A program made the translations under genes and the position numbers. Below are positions 25,261 to 39,100 of a stretch of DNA of 62,000 nucleotides, one piece after another. Position 1 is the first letter of the stretch; the number at the start of each line of letters is the position of its first letter. The notes under the pieces were generated by a model. That model worked only from the letters and a program-made list of their open reading frames with translations, was not told the DNA's origin and ran no database searches. The stretch is from assembly GCF_964340395.1 (NCBI RefSeq), contig NC_135556.1, forward strand, positions 15,645,600 through 15,707,599, written 5' to 3'. This DNA comes from Glandiceps talaboti. Lineage: Eukaryota > Hemichordata > Enteropneusta > Spengelidae.

Positions 25261-28200
25261 CATACATACATACATACATACATACATACGTACGTACGTA
25301 CGTACGTACACAGACAGACAGACAGAACGACAAACAGACATAACTATGGAAGCTAAACTAAAAGATACCTTCAAAGGTTAAGAACCTACGCGAACCATTT
25401 ATATGATGACATTTTTTTATAACGAGGGTCTACAAGATTTGAGCTTCAAGCTACCTTCATTATCCAGTATTAAAGAGCTGACTCTATTAAAAGCAAGGAC
25501 ATATCTTGTTTCACAAGAACCCCTTGCCACCAACAGGATTATATGTCTAATTGCACATATTAGCTAATTACGTTAAAAAGATGTGCATGACTTAAGATTA
25601 GTTTATATTAGTCAGACAGGCATTTCCTTGTTCAAATCGTAAAGCAATTTCGAATCAATAATTACTTTCAATGAGGAGGACTAGGTCTCTGAGACACTCG
25701 GGATTTGCCAAGCCAATTAGAGCAGGACGGATGCCGTACATCATAATAGTTTATTCCTAGCTGAGCACTTTTTTTTCAATATATCCTAGAGCCCCTAGAG
25801 CAGTGTTACCATTACTATGCTTCTTAATCATGTGTTAAGACAGAGGGCGCTGTAATATCACATTACATTTATCTTTATACATGCCATGAAGATACTGGCA
25901 GAATAACTTTGATTAAAACAAATAGTAAATTGGGATCAACAACCGTCGACTATTTAGCTATCCCCTGCAGTCGATGTTCTCGCTCCGGGTTCTCGCCCAT
26001 GGCCACCGACGGTTACCAGTCATATTGAAATCAATTGGTAGAAAAGAAACCATATATAGATGGACAGAAGCCAACCAAACACCGCACAGATGGGTGCCCT
26101 TGTCCTTTGGCAGTTACAACATAAATTGAAAACATTATGCGTATGTTATAATGATGTTACAATTGGGAAATCACACAGCTCCAACTGAATTAAACCACCT
26201 TGAACATTTCAATGTGTATTTTATCCTTCAGTCTCTGTGTTCGGTCAATTACGTCACCGTTATAAATATAAATGGAAGGTGCAAAAAATAGTGAACACAA
26301 GCGTATCTAATATTTTCTCTACAAAAGAAAAGTATAACTAAGTATAGAGGTATAAGGTAAATAGGTTCTTCGTTTTTGACATACGAAATATGTTGAAACA
26401 GTTTTTTGACTAGCAGCCCTGTAAAATGAATTTAGACCATTGAACGACTAAGGCTAAGCCTTACAATGTCAAGTCAAGAAAAGAAATGATTTGTGAAGGA
26501 ATGCAATCTCATATTTTCTCTTTGACAGTAATATGCATAAAGTTACAAAGTGAGTGGGTTCTTTTTTCTCTCAAAATGTTCTATATTTTTTAATGAATTT
26601 TGAATAAGAAAGAGAGCGATAATTAATTGAACCGCTCAAAATCTTTCAAATCCAAACAAAGAAATTATTAGATTGCTACATGAATTCAGAGATCGAGAAA
26701 TTATATGGGTTCGGAGTTCCTACAGTCGAGCATTTATGTCAAATAAGCAGAACAGACTGACTTGATCCCCTAAGATACAAGATCAATGTATCACGAGAAT
26801 GATACGTGATATAAACACATTAACCCTTCAAGTTTAGTTTCTACAGGAGACTGACTCTGCAAATATGACATCATTGCACTTGGCTATGTCCGGCGTTTTG
26901 TTTGCCAATAATTGGCTTGAGTAAAACGTTAACTTCGACTTCAGACATCCTTGTCGTCATTAGCAAAGACTTGTACCAAGGGAAATGAAACTGTATAAGT
27001 AGATAATAGGTATAGATAAATAGTTAATGACCATAGAATCCATCATACAGTAGCAAGAGGGTGACAAACAAATTACAATCTTGACGGAATTAGTATTATG
27101 TCACAGTAGTATGAAGCCATCGGAAGACAATGGTGTCTAGTCAACTGCACAAAATGTTAATCGAAAGGAAATTACATCTGAGCAATCTAACGGCAGTATT
27201 TGATGAAGGTTAATAAAATGACTCACAACTGTTCAGCAATTTTAGATTGAAGAGCACGACTGCTGTATATAACAGCAAAACAGTAGGCATTTAAATGTTT
27301 CCCTTCGATACTGAACGTTACATCCGCAATGTTCCACAGTATGTGAAGATCTCATCATTTATACCCATTCGCAAGCATGCGTGACACACATATGCGTGAT
27401 CCCAATTTTAAACTGCTTGGGATTTGACTTTATGTATACTCCATATAAAATATAAATGTAACAATTACGTAAAAGCACGTTTTCGATCCTTTTTAGGGAA
27501 TGATGCAAATAAAGACAAAAAGAAAAGTATTTTATTCATAGAACCTATCATAGGGAATTGAATGTTATACAGACCAGACTTAAACTCTATGAGAACAAAA
27601 ACTTACTTTGTCCAGTAAGGATAAAGACTGATGACAAATCTGCACAGAATTTTGGTATTGTTTAAACCCAGCCTTTCAGTGATTTGTCAGACCATACTAA
27701 TCGCTCACACTAATGCGAGACCTCAGACTATCTAGTAATCCTGATTAGACAGTTAATTAAAGTTGTTACCTTTGCTAACATAAGATTAGAGATGACGTTA
27801 TTCTATCAGGAAAGTGTGATATGAATAAATAATTGAATTGAATTGAATTAAATTGAAATTTATTCCACCAGAAAAGAAATATATATACACGAACATTGAA
27901 AGCAACGGGCAGAACTGATTAAAAATCTGATGTTTCATTCTTGACGCAAACAGTGAACATGGAGTACTGCTGCAGTTATGGATGTAAAAGCAATGTAAAA
28001 TAAGATTAGCCTTTCTTTGATCACTAAATACACAATGACGTCGTAATGAGACTATACTGTCAATTAGCCTCAAGTGATTAACGACACGTAACAGTAACGC
28101 AACATTTTCATCGATGAATATACATTTTTTTGACATATTTAATAACAAACGTACTCTGCGTGAAATGTACAGAGATTACAGTCACACTAATCGAGAGGGC

Positions 28201-28376
28201 ATTCTTGTGTCAAATGATATAAAAGATCTCGCTGGGAACGATTTGCAAATAATTTGATGAGAGAGACAGAGTGAGGGCATTTGAAGAGATGTTGGTCGGG
28301 GATAATATATAGGCTTGTAGGCTTGTCATGCTGTTTAGCTTTTAAGATCATAAAGACGTTGTTCCATATAGACTTC

Positions 28377-28448
<72 letters not shown>

Positions 28449-28592
28449 AATAACATAGTATTAAGTAAGATACACAGGGGCCATTATAGTGCTTCACGCT
28501 GTGGCGATCATCAGACGACGAACACTGGAACACTATGTAACAGAATTGAACACTGTTTACTCCAGTATAGACATATTGCATATACTGAGTGT

Positions 28593-28675
<83 letters not shown>

Positions 28676-31600
28676 TACAGAACGCAAGCATGATGATGGG
28701 GAGTAAAGTTATGACATTTATATCCGGATATACTAACTATCATTTAATCTGAATGGTGAAATGTCAAACAGCATGACACGCTCATAACCTCGACTAGCAG
28801 TCGTTGGTTAAAACTAATCAAAAAATTTGAAATTAGAAAATTGATTGATTATTTAATTGATTAATGAATCAAATAATTAATTAAAATTAATCTGAACTTC
28901 CCACCGTGCATCTTATGCGACCGTTACGTTTTATAGCAAATTGTATGATCATTAGAGGAAGAGGTGTTGTGAGTTGATTGAAACTAGTTATTGCAAATTG
29001 TATCAAAAAGTACAACAGCTATTACAGACTACTCCATAAGTTATTGCAGATTAATCAGTACTATATTAGAAAGTACTAAAATTTAAACTCAAGTGTCCGT
29101 CCCATGACCCGTTATGAATGGCTGTTTAATAATTTGACATGACTAGAGTGTGCAGTGGAATGTATCCTGTAACAATGTTGTATGCTAATTTGTGTTTGGA
29201 ACAACAGTTGTTGACTATGATACAATATAAACAAGGTATTGATACAGCTTCTTTGTTTAATTACATGCAGGTGTCCGTGTTCGTCAGTATCTACACCCTG
29301 ACAGCCATAGGTATCGACCGCTACTATGCTGTAATCTATCCCCTGAGAGTGCGTGTTACAAAACACAGAAGCAAAATACTTCTTGGAGGGATATTCATTG
29401 TAGCGGGATCACTTGCTGTTGTTCAAACAGTATTTACTAAAACGCACCAGGTATTTCACGACGGGCGCATGGTAGACTACTGTTCCGAATGGTCTCCTCA
29501 AACCGAATTGTTTGAGGTTTACGAAGTGTTCATAGTGCTGACTACTTACTTTATCCCGATGGTTGTACTCGTGTTTACGTATACCAGGATAGGGGTCAAA
29601 CTTTGGGGTAGAAGTATACCCGGTAACGCTGACAACAACAGGGACAAGTCGTATGCGGCATCAAAGAAGAAGGTAAGACGTCAATACGTAACCACAGGGA
29701 GCAGCGAGCATGCGGTCGATATTTTTCTATTTTTAATTTTTTTAAGGAATAAAACTGGGTTTGATGTTTACTAAATGAGAAAAGAATATAACCTATAGTC
29801 TTTTCATTCGGTTGAACACCCCCCTCTTTATCCTCTATCTAAATACACAAAATCCTAACCTTATAATTACCAAAGCAAGGCCTACCTTACACCTAATTAG
29901 TGTATGATGTAATGTATATTCAATGTGGTATTCTCATTTAATATAAGGGGTCCAGGTGTAATACATGGTAAGCTGAAACATCGCTAGCTCATTGCAGACA
30001 GAGAGAAAACGACATGTATATTAGCTCATTAAAAGTTTGGGTTAAGAACAACTTTCGCTACACTGTGTTAAATCTATCTAGTTAAGTATAATCTAATGCA
30101 GGGCATGACAACTTTCCGATAAGAAAATGAGCTCGTGATCCACTAACAAAGATATAAGCCACACCGGCTCATCAGTATGGATACTTAACGACGTAAAAAC
30201 ACTTGAGGACTATGTGAAGTGAATTTGACGTGAAGGCTGAATACAAAGACTCATTACGTTCTAATATTTAACGTTTAAGATAGGTTGCCGACTTTAATAT
30301 AATCGTGTGTTGAATGATAACATATGTATGCCAAGGGTAATGGTCATGGCTTATCAACAGTACCTCAATAGGTCTATAGGCCCTAAGTGACTATTTGAGT
30401 ACATCTCTGTAAGCATCGATAGTTCCCCATACTAGAGCTCACTTCATAAATACTTATGTCGTACACAAGAGTCATGCAAGTTGTTAATTTAATGCTAACA
30501 TTTTCCTACTGGGGCTACGGTGTGATTGACCACAAGATAGAATGCTACTTGACTAGTTAACGCAAGCATACATTCTTTTTCCTTACTCTGAAGTCACTAT
30601 CTTTACAGCCCAAAGAAAGAGCAATTCCTAATCAGCACAATTTGTAGAAATCGAAATTTTGAACACCCTGCGATATGATTGATATGTTTGTTCCTTTTGT
30701 AAAGATTATATTGAACTGTATTGTATTGAAATCCTGAAATTTTCTCTCTCTATATATATTGCTTTATGTATTCTCCAACCGCGTTATTCTCATGATGTTC
30801 TGAAAATGTTATCAGACTCTATCACGGACAGCGTGATACCAGACAACGATGTTTTCATGTCGCTAAATATGCCCCTAACTGTGTCACATTGAGTATTTCA
30901 TCCAGAAAAATTCAATCACTTCACTTCCTTCTAAAGATTTCCCTACTGCGTTTGGTAAATTCAAGTGGTTACAAACATTTTATATGAGATTCCCGAAATG
31001 GTTTACACTCGTCACAATACCAGCAATGGTAAATTAATTCCAAATGTTGTACATCTGCAAAAGGAGAGTATTTATTTGGATGAAATGCCAGTCATGAATG
31101 TTTGTCGCAACTTTTCTATTTTACTATTGTATCTTCAATTCTCCAATCACACGTAATGTATTTCATTAGTACAAATAGTGTGCTGCCTTGTCAAGAACTC
31201 AATACATTCACGTCATCCAACGTGCGTGTGTGTATTGACATTATAAGAAAGGTCTCAATTTTATTTCACGTATTTGAATAGACCTTTAAAAGCAGTGGAT
31301 CTCTCTGATGGTAACATTGTGTCGAACAGGAAAGATGTATCCATTCACTATGTCAATATTGGGATGTATGTGTTTGTGTTAATGTATACATGTGAGTGTT
31401 TTCGTGGCCATAAAATAGAATTTAATTAACATATAGGACCGGATATGGGTGTCTTTTGAAAATGCGTGATGTATGTAAATGCAGTTAATTTGGTACAAGT
31501 AGGAAATTCAATCTATCTCTAGTAGGATGATGTAGTCCCATGGTCAAGTAATTGAAAACCTCTTGCAAAACCTCCTTATTTCCATACTTTTGGTAACGAC

Positions 31601-32717
31601 CTGGATAGTAAAAATGCCTTTATGTGATGGTTTTCAATAGGTAGCATATTTTGTCAACTTGAGAATAATAGATACCTTTTCTTTGCCGCGCGTGCTGCAT
31701 CGTTGCCGAAAAGAGGTCTGTGGTTTTACCTCAATGGGTATTCCTACCCCTACCCCCCTCCATGGTCGTAGGCGTTCCACACCTTTATGTTCAATCTAAT
31801 CCCATGAAACCTTAACAGAATAAGAATAATAAGATGTACGGTTTTATTTAAAAATATAACCAGTAAAATTAAATGGCAAAAACTGTATGCTAGAAATGAA
31901 ATTATCTCGACAATAATCCCGCTTTGCCAGAAACAAGGAAGCTACTACACTATCCTACCACTTCCCGTTTCATGTTATAGTGTTCACTGGCCCTGTTTGA
32001 TATAACCATACATTAAGCAATATGTAACTACACATCCTATACTTCAAGATAAGATTGCAATTTTTTGCTACATATTGTCTAAATCACAGTAACGTACTGC
32101 AACTAGAAAGAGACACGTGGGCGCCAATGTTTTGATGTGTACATGTTGATGTCTGCTAGGTGGTACGCTAGTTCATTTTCTTTTACTGAAAATGTACCTA
32201 AAATTCATATTCATTTAATCTTGCTATCTTAAAATGTAGCATGTGTAATTTCTCACTGGTTTCTGCGTGTTTGTATCAAAAGGATCCAGTGATATTACGC
32301 GGAATCTCTTGATGCTTTCAAGTGTCAACAGGCAACATATCTTGATGAAAAAAGCCATTTTGTATTTATTCAGTTGTTTGTTTGTTTGTTTGTTTGTTTA
32401 TATATTTATTTAATAACCTATATTTACTTGTAAATTCAATACCATATATCAGTTGTGCACACACTAGCAAAATATTCAATATATAAAGAGCGACTAATTA
32501 TTGAAGATATATTTTTAGATTTAGATTTTTAGATTTGTGTCACAGAAGTCAGGCAGACCGAACGCTTCATTTCATGAGGTACTTTCTGTGGGTGTGCCCA
32601 AAAGGTACCATTGACATAAGGATAGTGGGAAACGACACACGAGTAAACCTGTCAATGCTATATGGATATTGAATGCTCTATTCAATGCAAAAAATAGCAT
32701 AAATATGATGCAAGAGG

Positions 32718-32784
<67 letters not shown>

Positions 32785-32790
32785 ATACAT

Positions 32791-32852
<62 letters not shown>

Positions 32853-32858
32853 ATACAT

Positions 32859-32923
<65 letters not shown>

Positions 32924-33069
32924 CATGAATGAAGGAATTAAACATTTACAGTTTAAAAGCATATAAATTAGGTAATATTTCACATACATATAAATATATT
33001 TCGTATATATATATATGAAATATATGTGTATATATGTATATATATACATATATAATATATATATATATA

Positions 33070-33114
<45 letters not shown>

Positions 33115-36100
33115 ATTGTAGTTTGCACTCCTCGCGAGATATAATACACATAGGGAGAGTACAGCATGCGCACAGTCGTTTTCCTTTGATATTGATAACA
33201 CGTCTTAAATGTAGATTTGAGAGATAACTTAATGGTGACCTTGATGTGGCAGTCTTAACAACGGAAATCATAAACCCTGAAACAAAACGTCGTCTGGCTC
33301 AACAAAAATCTCGTTAACAAAGCTACATTCTATCGGGTGGCTAGACAAAAATCATACAACAGCGTTTCGTCAATTGTCTGGCGTGACAGACATCTTTACC
33401 GATATTGTTACACTTTCTATATGCGTGAGCTACCATTATCTTAGGAGATCAACGCCAAATTCATACCAGGCAGGGTGGTAAACTTAAGGTCTGGCGCGTT
33501 CTTTGATATTTTTGAGACAGTCAATTGACTAAAATGTATCAATTGTAGTTCAGTTCTTGTTCAGCCAGACGATAACATGTGGAACTATTAATTAGATTTT
33601 TGTCGAGCCAGACGAGAACATTTACAACATCAAAGAGATATTTTGCCTGGCCAGACAAAAACTGTGGCAATGTTAGTGAGATTTTTGTCGAATCAGGCGA
33701 TGTTTTGTTTCAGGGTTTGTGATTTCCGTTGTATTTTAGCAATCCTTTAAGTGCTAAATGTCATCCAAATATAACACATCATTTCATCTTTAGAAACGCA
33801 TCCATCGGCTTTCTTTAGAGTTTACAAATTAGATCTAATATCCGCAATTCAAAACAAAGTGACACCCACTGATGATATCACTGCTAGCGTCTGGCTCACT
33901 TATTACAGGAGATCAAGGGACACTTTGTTTGGCATCCGATGTCAGCGGATATCATTTGACATTTCGCTATGTGCGTCATCAGAATAGAAGTAGAGAAGCG
34001 ATGCGATAGAGTTCTGTGCCTTTAAACCAATCTTTAGATAACTATAGCATTGATACTAATTCTATCTATTACAAAGTGATTTAATGCAAATTGCATCTTT
34101 GGGGTTATTACCTAATATGCAATTTATCACCATGGTTGTGGAAACGTTAATGGGACAACATTATATGCGTGTATGGGACCTTGTCAAAATGAATGAATGG
34201 AAATTTGATAATAAACGATATTGCATTAAAAATGAATTTACCTTTAAATTCTCATGTGTTGGAGACAGCTGCCTCATTTAGTACCACATCCTCACAGCAT
34301 CTACGTACTCATAATTGTATGGGGGAATATACATGTGGGTGTAGATTTGCATATCCCTTTGCACCAGCGTGGTTGATGAGTTTTCGAAAAATATTAAATG
34401 CAATAACTAAATAGCGAAATAGATAAATACAATAACTATGACATGTTTGTTTAGATTACTGTTAATCATAAATGGTTATAATCCGATAAATGATACATGT
34501 CTTATTAAATAGTATTTAAAAATGCTTTCATAAATACCGATAAATGTATACGAAGCAGTCACAGTTTCATCCATAAACTTCAATTCTCTTGACACACACA
34601 CGTTATCTTCAACATGTGTTTAGAAAAAAAATCGCAAGACTTTTGCGTTTAATAATCCTGACGTTTACAAGGTATACATGTGTAAATCTATACTTCACCA
34701 TGATATGTAACTACTTCTTCAATTCTTACATCAGATACCGGCAAAGTTGTCTCATGGGGTAATATGAGTAAGGTTACTAACTAACATATTAATCCTATAA
34801 TTTCCACTGACTTTTCAGTCAGTTCGGCTTATTAAGGACAGTACATTGTCGTCATGGAAGGATTAGCATTAACTATAATTGATATCGTGTTTCCACAGCA
34901 CAGCTGGACGTTCACAATCTTTGTATGTACGTGGTAACTACCTGTATGGAGAAAGCATCTGTTTATAACCCTTACCCAGTATAAAATCGCTTTATTCTTT
35001 GATGTCACCGGCATTGCCATATAGATACTTGACGTACCGAATGTTTCATAAATTACAAGTACAATCAAGAAATCGAGAAATATCGCATTTCGTTTGATAC
35101 TTTGAACGTTTTGATAGAGTTACAGTAGACCGAAGTCAAACGATGTTAAATGAATAAACTGTCCAATTAAACGCAAAGAGGGATCAAGAATGTTATAAAT
35201 GTGCGTGTGTATGTGCGTATGAAGCCGTCGCTGTTAATCCGTGGCACTACGCGTCCATTTCCTTTTCATTCCGGGGAAATAATGAGTTTCTATCAATTTC
35301 TTTCCTGAGTTCTAAATAATATCATCGAAATACTACCATTTTCCTTTTCACCCTGTGTACAGTTGTTGAAATGCTGAAAAATTTCTTCTGATGAAAAAGT
35401 GGGTCCAGCAGTTAAAAAAATCTAAGACTTATGGCAGCTCTGGAAAGAAAGAAAGAAACAACGTCTCTTTTTCAAAAATATCTTTTTCACCTTTTCACCT
35501 TTTCATTTTTTGTAGTTTCCCTGAATATAAAGTAATCTCATCTAAATCTTTTCATATGTTATTTGACAACAACACAAGTTAATGATACGCATGATACATT
35601 TTGATCAAAGATGTGCAGCGGTTGCACTCGTCACATATAAATGATAATATATTTTTTAAATTTTTTTTAAATACAAATTTGAAATAAATTTTCAATTTCA
35701 AAGACATAACATGTTTATCTTTATCACAGGTAGTGAAGATGTTGATTGTCGTAGTTGTTATGTTTGCTGTCTGTTGGCTGCCTCTACATATTTTCAGTCT
35801 GGTGAGGACCTTCCGCCTTGATGTCTACGATGAAAAAGACCCAAACATGCAGGATAAAATCCGAAAGATAAATGCGTGTGTATTATGGTTGTCGATGTCC
35901 AATAGTTTTATGAACCCAATCATTTACAGCTTCTTGAATGATGGTTTTAGGGTAAGTATTGAAATCTGAACTTTGAAAATCCGTAGCTATTCGCGGCCAT
36001 CAATAAAATCCTTTCAAAAGGTTTCCAGATATTTTGACAATAACTGTTAACTGTTTTGTTTTCCTTTACAAAGTGGTCTGTTGAACAATTTTTACGAACT

Positions 36101-39100
36101 CATCAACTTTTATCATTTTAGCCTCCATTGACATGACCAAATATTCATATGTATTGCACGAAAATACCATGCTGTACTGGTTTTGTTTGATCACACTTTG
36201 TATATTTATATCAGAAAGAATCAAGCACATGTCTTTTGCTTGACATCTTAAAAAGGAAAAGGGAAAATACGCAAATAAAGTGAAGCATGTTCTTGTGTCT
36301 CTTTGACAGTGGCAATCAAACGCACAAACCAGCAAAACATATGTGCAAGGGTATTCCATACATACATACATACATACATACATACATACATACATACATA
36401 CATACATACATACATACATACGACACTTGCTGTTAGTGATCTACAGATTTATTTACATTTAACCAGTGAGAATGAAGCCTACTCTCACTCCACTACATCA
36501 TCAACAAGCGAGGATAATTATAGCGCTAGTGACATTGTATTTGTAGACTGGTACGTCATTAACAAGATGGGATCATAAAATGTCTAGTGGCACAGGGCAC
36601 AAGTTGATTCAAAACTAACTGTAGATACGAACATTCCAAGTATTATTAGTTTCTCTTAGATTGACAGTTACACTAGATTACATCAACTACGTGACATCGT
36701 AATGCTTTGGTGTTGTTTTTAGATACGGCGAAATAATTTCTTTTGGAACAAGTTTCACCTGTCAGCTTATGCTTTTCGTTTTAACTCTACTTCTCTTCAT
36801 TTTCGAATAGTTGTTGTTTCATCAAAAAAAATCTCATTAAATGTGTCAAGACGTTCTAAGGTGTGATCGAATCACACGTTTTCAAGTCATGACTCAATAT
36901 GTCCTGAAGACAAATCTTGTACTTCGTGCCCTCATACGCACATCGGTCTCTATCATATATATCTTACTGTGTTTTGCCAAGAGACGTATAATTAATCAAA
37001 GCGTAAGACAAGACTATTTGTATAAAATCAAACGTGCGCATTCTCTCGTTGTAACGTTAATGATTTTTAACCAGGAAAATGTTAGATACCCTATTCGGTT
37101 TGTATTAATGATTGTGGTGGGGGCTTATCATCTCCTTCATTTTGATGTGTTATGAAAGATCATAATCGTGCTGAAGGGTAGCATTGGAAGCTTGAAGGGA
37201 TTATACAGGGATTCACAGACTCATAGGAAACATGAAGAAGCTAAGTTTGTGTCGATGGTGTAGTACAAACCTTTGACCTGGATATCCAACTAAGTTTACT
37301 AAGCATTTTGGGTGTCAGAAATATTGAGATCAAATATTCAGTCCTAGTAGAATTACAGAATAGATTGTTTCCCCTGTATACTTCGTGACGTGGTTTTACA
37401 CGTCGACAACAACTGGCCATGGGACTGACTTGTCAAGTTTGATTACGCATTGTATCAGAACAACTGTCAAGAAACTTAAGGTGTTATGTGATATTTTCGA
37501 ATATATCTCAGGATCAGTATTAATATTAAGAAAATTATCCACCTTTCCACAGTGTGAAAGTTATGAAGTTGTCACCTCTAGTGAAACTGAAATCTATATT
37601 TGAATGTCCCTGTAGAGAACAAATAGGTTTGTTATATATGAAGAAGCTCAGTTTGAACTTCTGTATCAAAACTGTGTCGATGGTGTAGTACAAACCTTTG
37701 GCCTGGATATCCAGCTAAGTTTACTAAGTACCTTGGGTGTCAGTGCTTGTTGGGAAATATTGAGGTCAAAATTCTATCTTAGTAGAATTACAGAATAGAT
37801 TGTTTCCCGTATACTTCGTGACGTGGTTTTACACGTCGACAACAACTGGGACTGACATGCCAAGTTTGATTAGGCATTGTATGAAAACTGTCAAGAAAGG
37901 TGTTATGTGATATTATGCAATATGCATCCAATATTAATATTAAGAAAATTATTCACCTTTCCACAGTGTGAAAGTTATGAAGTTGTCACCTCTTGTGGAA
38001 TAGAAATTTATATTTGAATGTCCCTGTAGAGAACGAATGGGTTTGCTATTTTTAAAATAATATGTTGACATGTTTTTTTTTAAACTAACAATATGATCGA
38101 TATCGCTGAAATTATCTCACAGAACAATTTGTAGGAGCAGTTGATGCAAGTATGACAGTGTGAACAATAATCTTGATAAAGCTTAGATATATTAAGACAT
38201 GTAAGATAATATAGACAATTCATGTAATTATAAATGGATATTGTCTTTTTTATTAGATATTAAAGAATGTCTATCCCAGATTACACAAACATACACATTG
38301 CGCAAGTCATAGCATAGGGAAAGGCGTTTAGTTGCCTGATTAATGTAGAAAGCGTTGTCCGACTAATGTGTTCAGGGCAACAAAGAAGTCTATTGAACAG
38401 TACAAGAAATATTGAAAAGCCTTGAATCCAAATTGGCTGACGAAGCAAAACAAAGCAAATGGAAGCGAGTAATTTGCCGAAAAGGAATGAGAATCCAGCG
38501 AAAATGTTCAATGAGCACATAGCCGTCCAGCAAGACCGGAAATAAAATTTTTTTTTTTTACATCTGCTGAAAAAGTCGAGTATTTTTTTTTTTACAGAAA
38601 CACTAACTAATTATGAAAACTTGAAAGAGAATGAACAACGCACTGGTGACAATGCTAGACAGACGAATACTCGCATACTTTCACTAAAATACCACTAGGT
38701 TGCATAGAACACCCATGCAAAGATTGACTCCCATTGGCCAGTAGTGAGCAGCGCTCTTATCTAACATTTGACCATCCGGATAACTTACAATTCTCGATAC
38801 GTCGATAAAAAATCAAAATCAATAAATCGATGTAAATAATAAATAAATCGATGTATATAAAAAATACATAAATAAATAAATAGTAGATAAAAAGTAATTG
38901 TATTTGCTATAAATACAGTCTGGATGAAATTTTATAAACAGAATGAGTTGTACTAAAAATGTTTATACTATATTTCCAGTAAGTCGATATCTACTGTTAG
39001 ATGTTTGGATGTGAGTCGTTGAAAGTAAGATCTATTTTGCAAATATAGGATAGTTTGTATTAAAATGAATGTCATTTCTAAACATTTCACGAGGCCTGCA

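Larger units (their letters stand above)
29673..35729 (+). other. Intron 2 of the GPCR (about 6.1 kb)
   Basis: Flanked by GTAAGA and TTTATCACAG. It contains (TTTG)n at about 32373-32400, a (AT)n cluster at 32720-32919, (AT)n/(GT)n at about 33050-33113 and the foldback element 33259-33731. Nothing coding was recognised. Confidence 0.75.
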
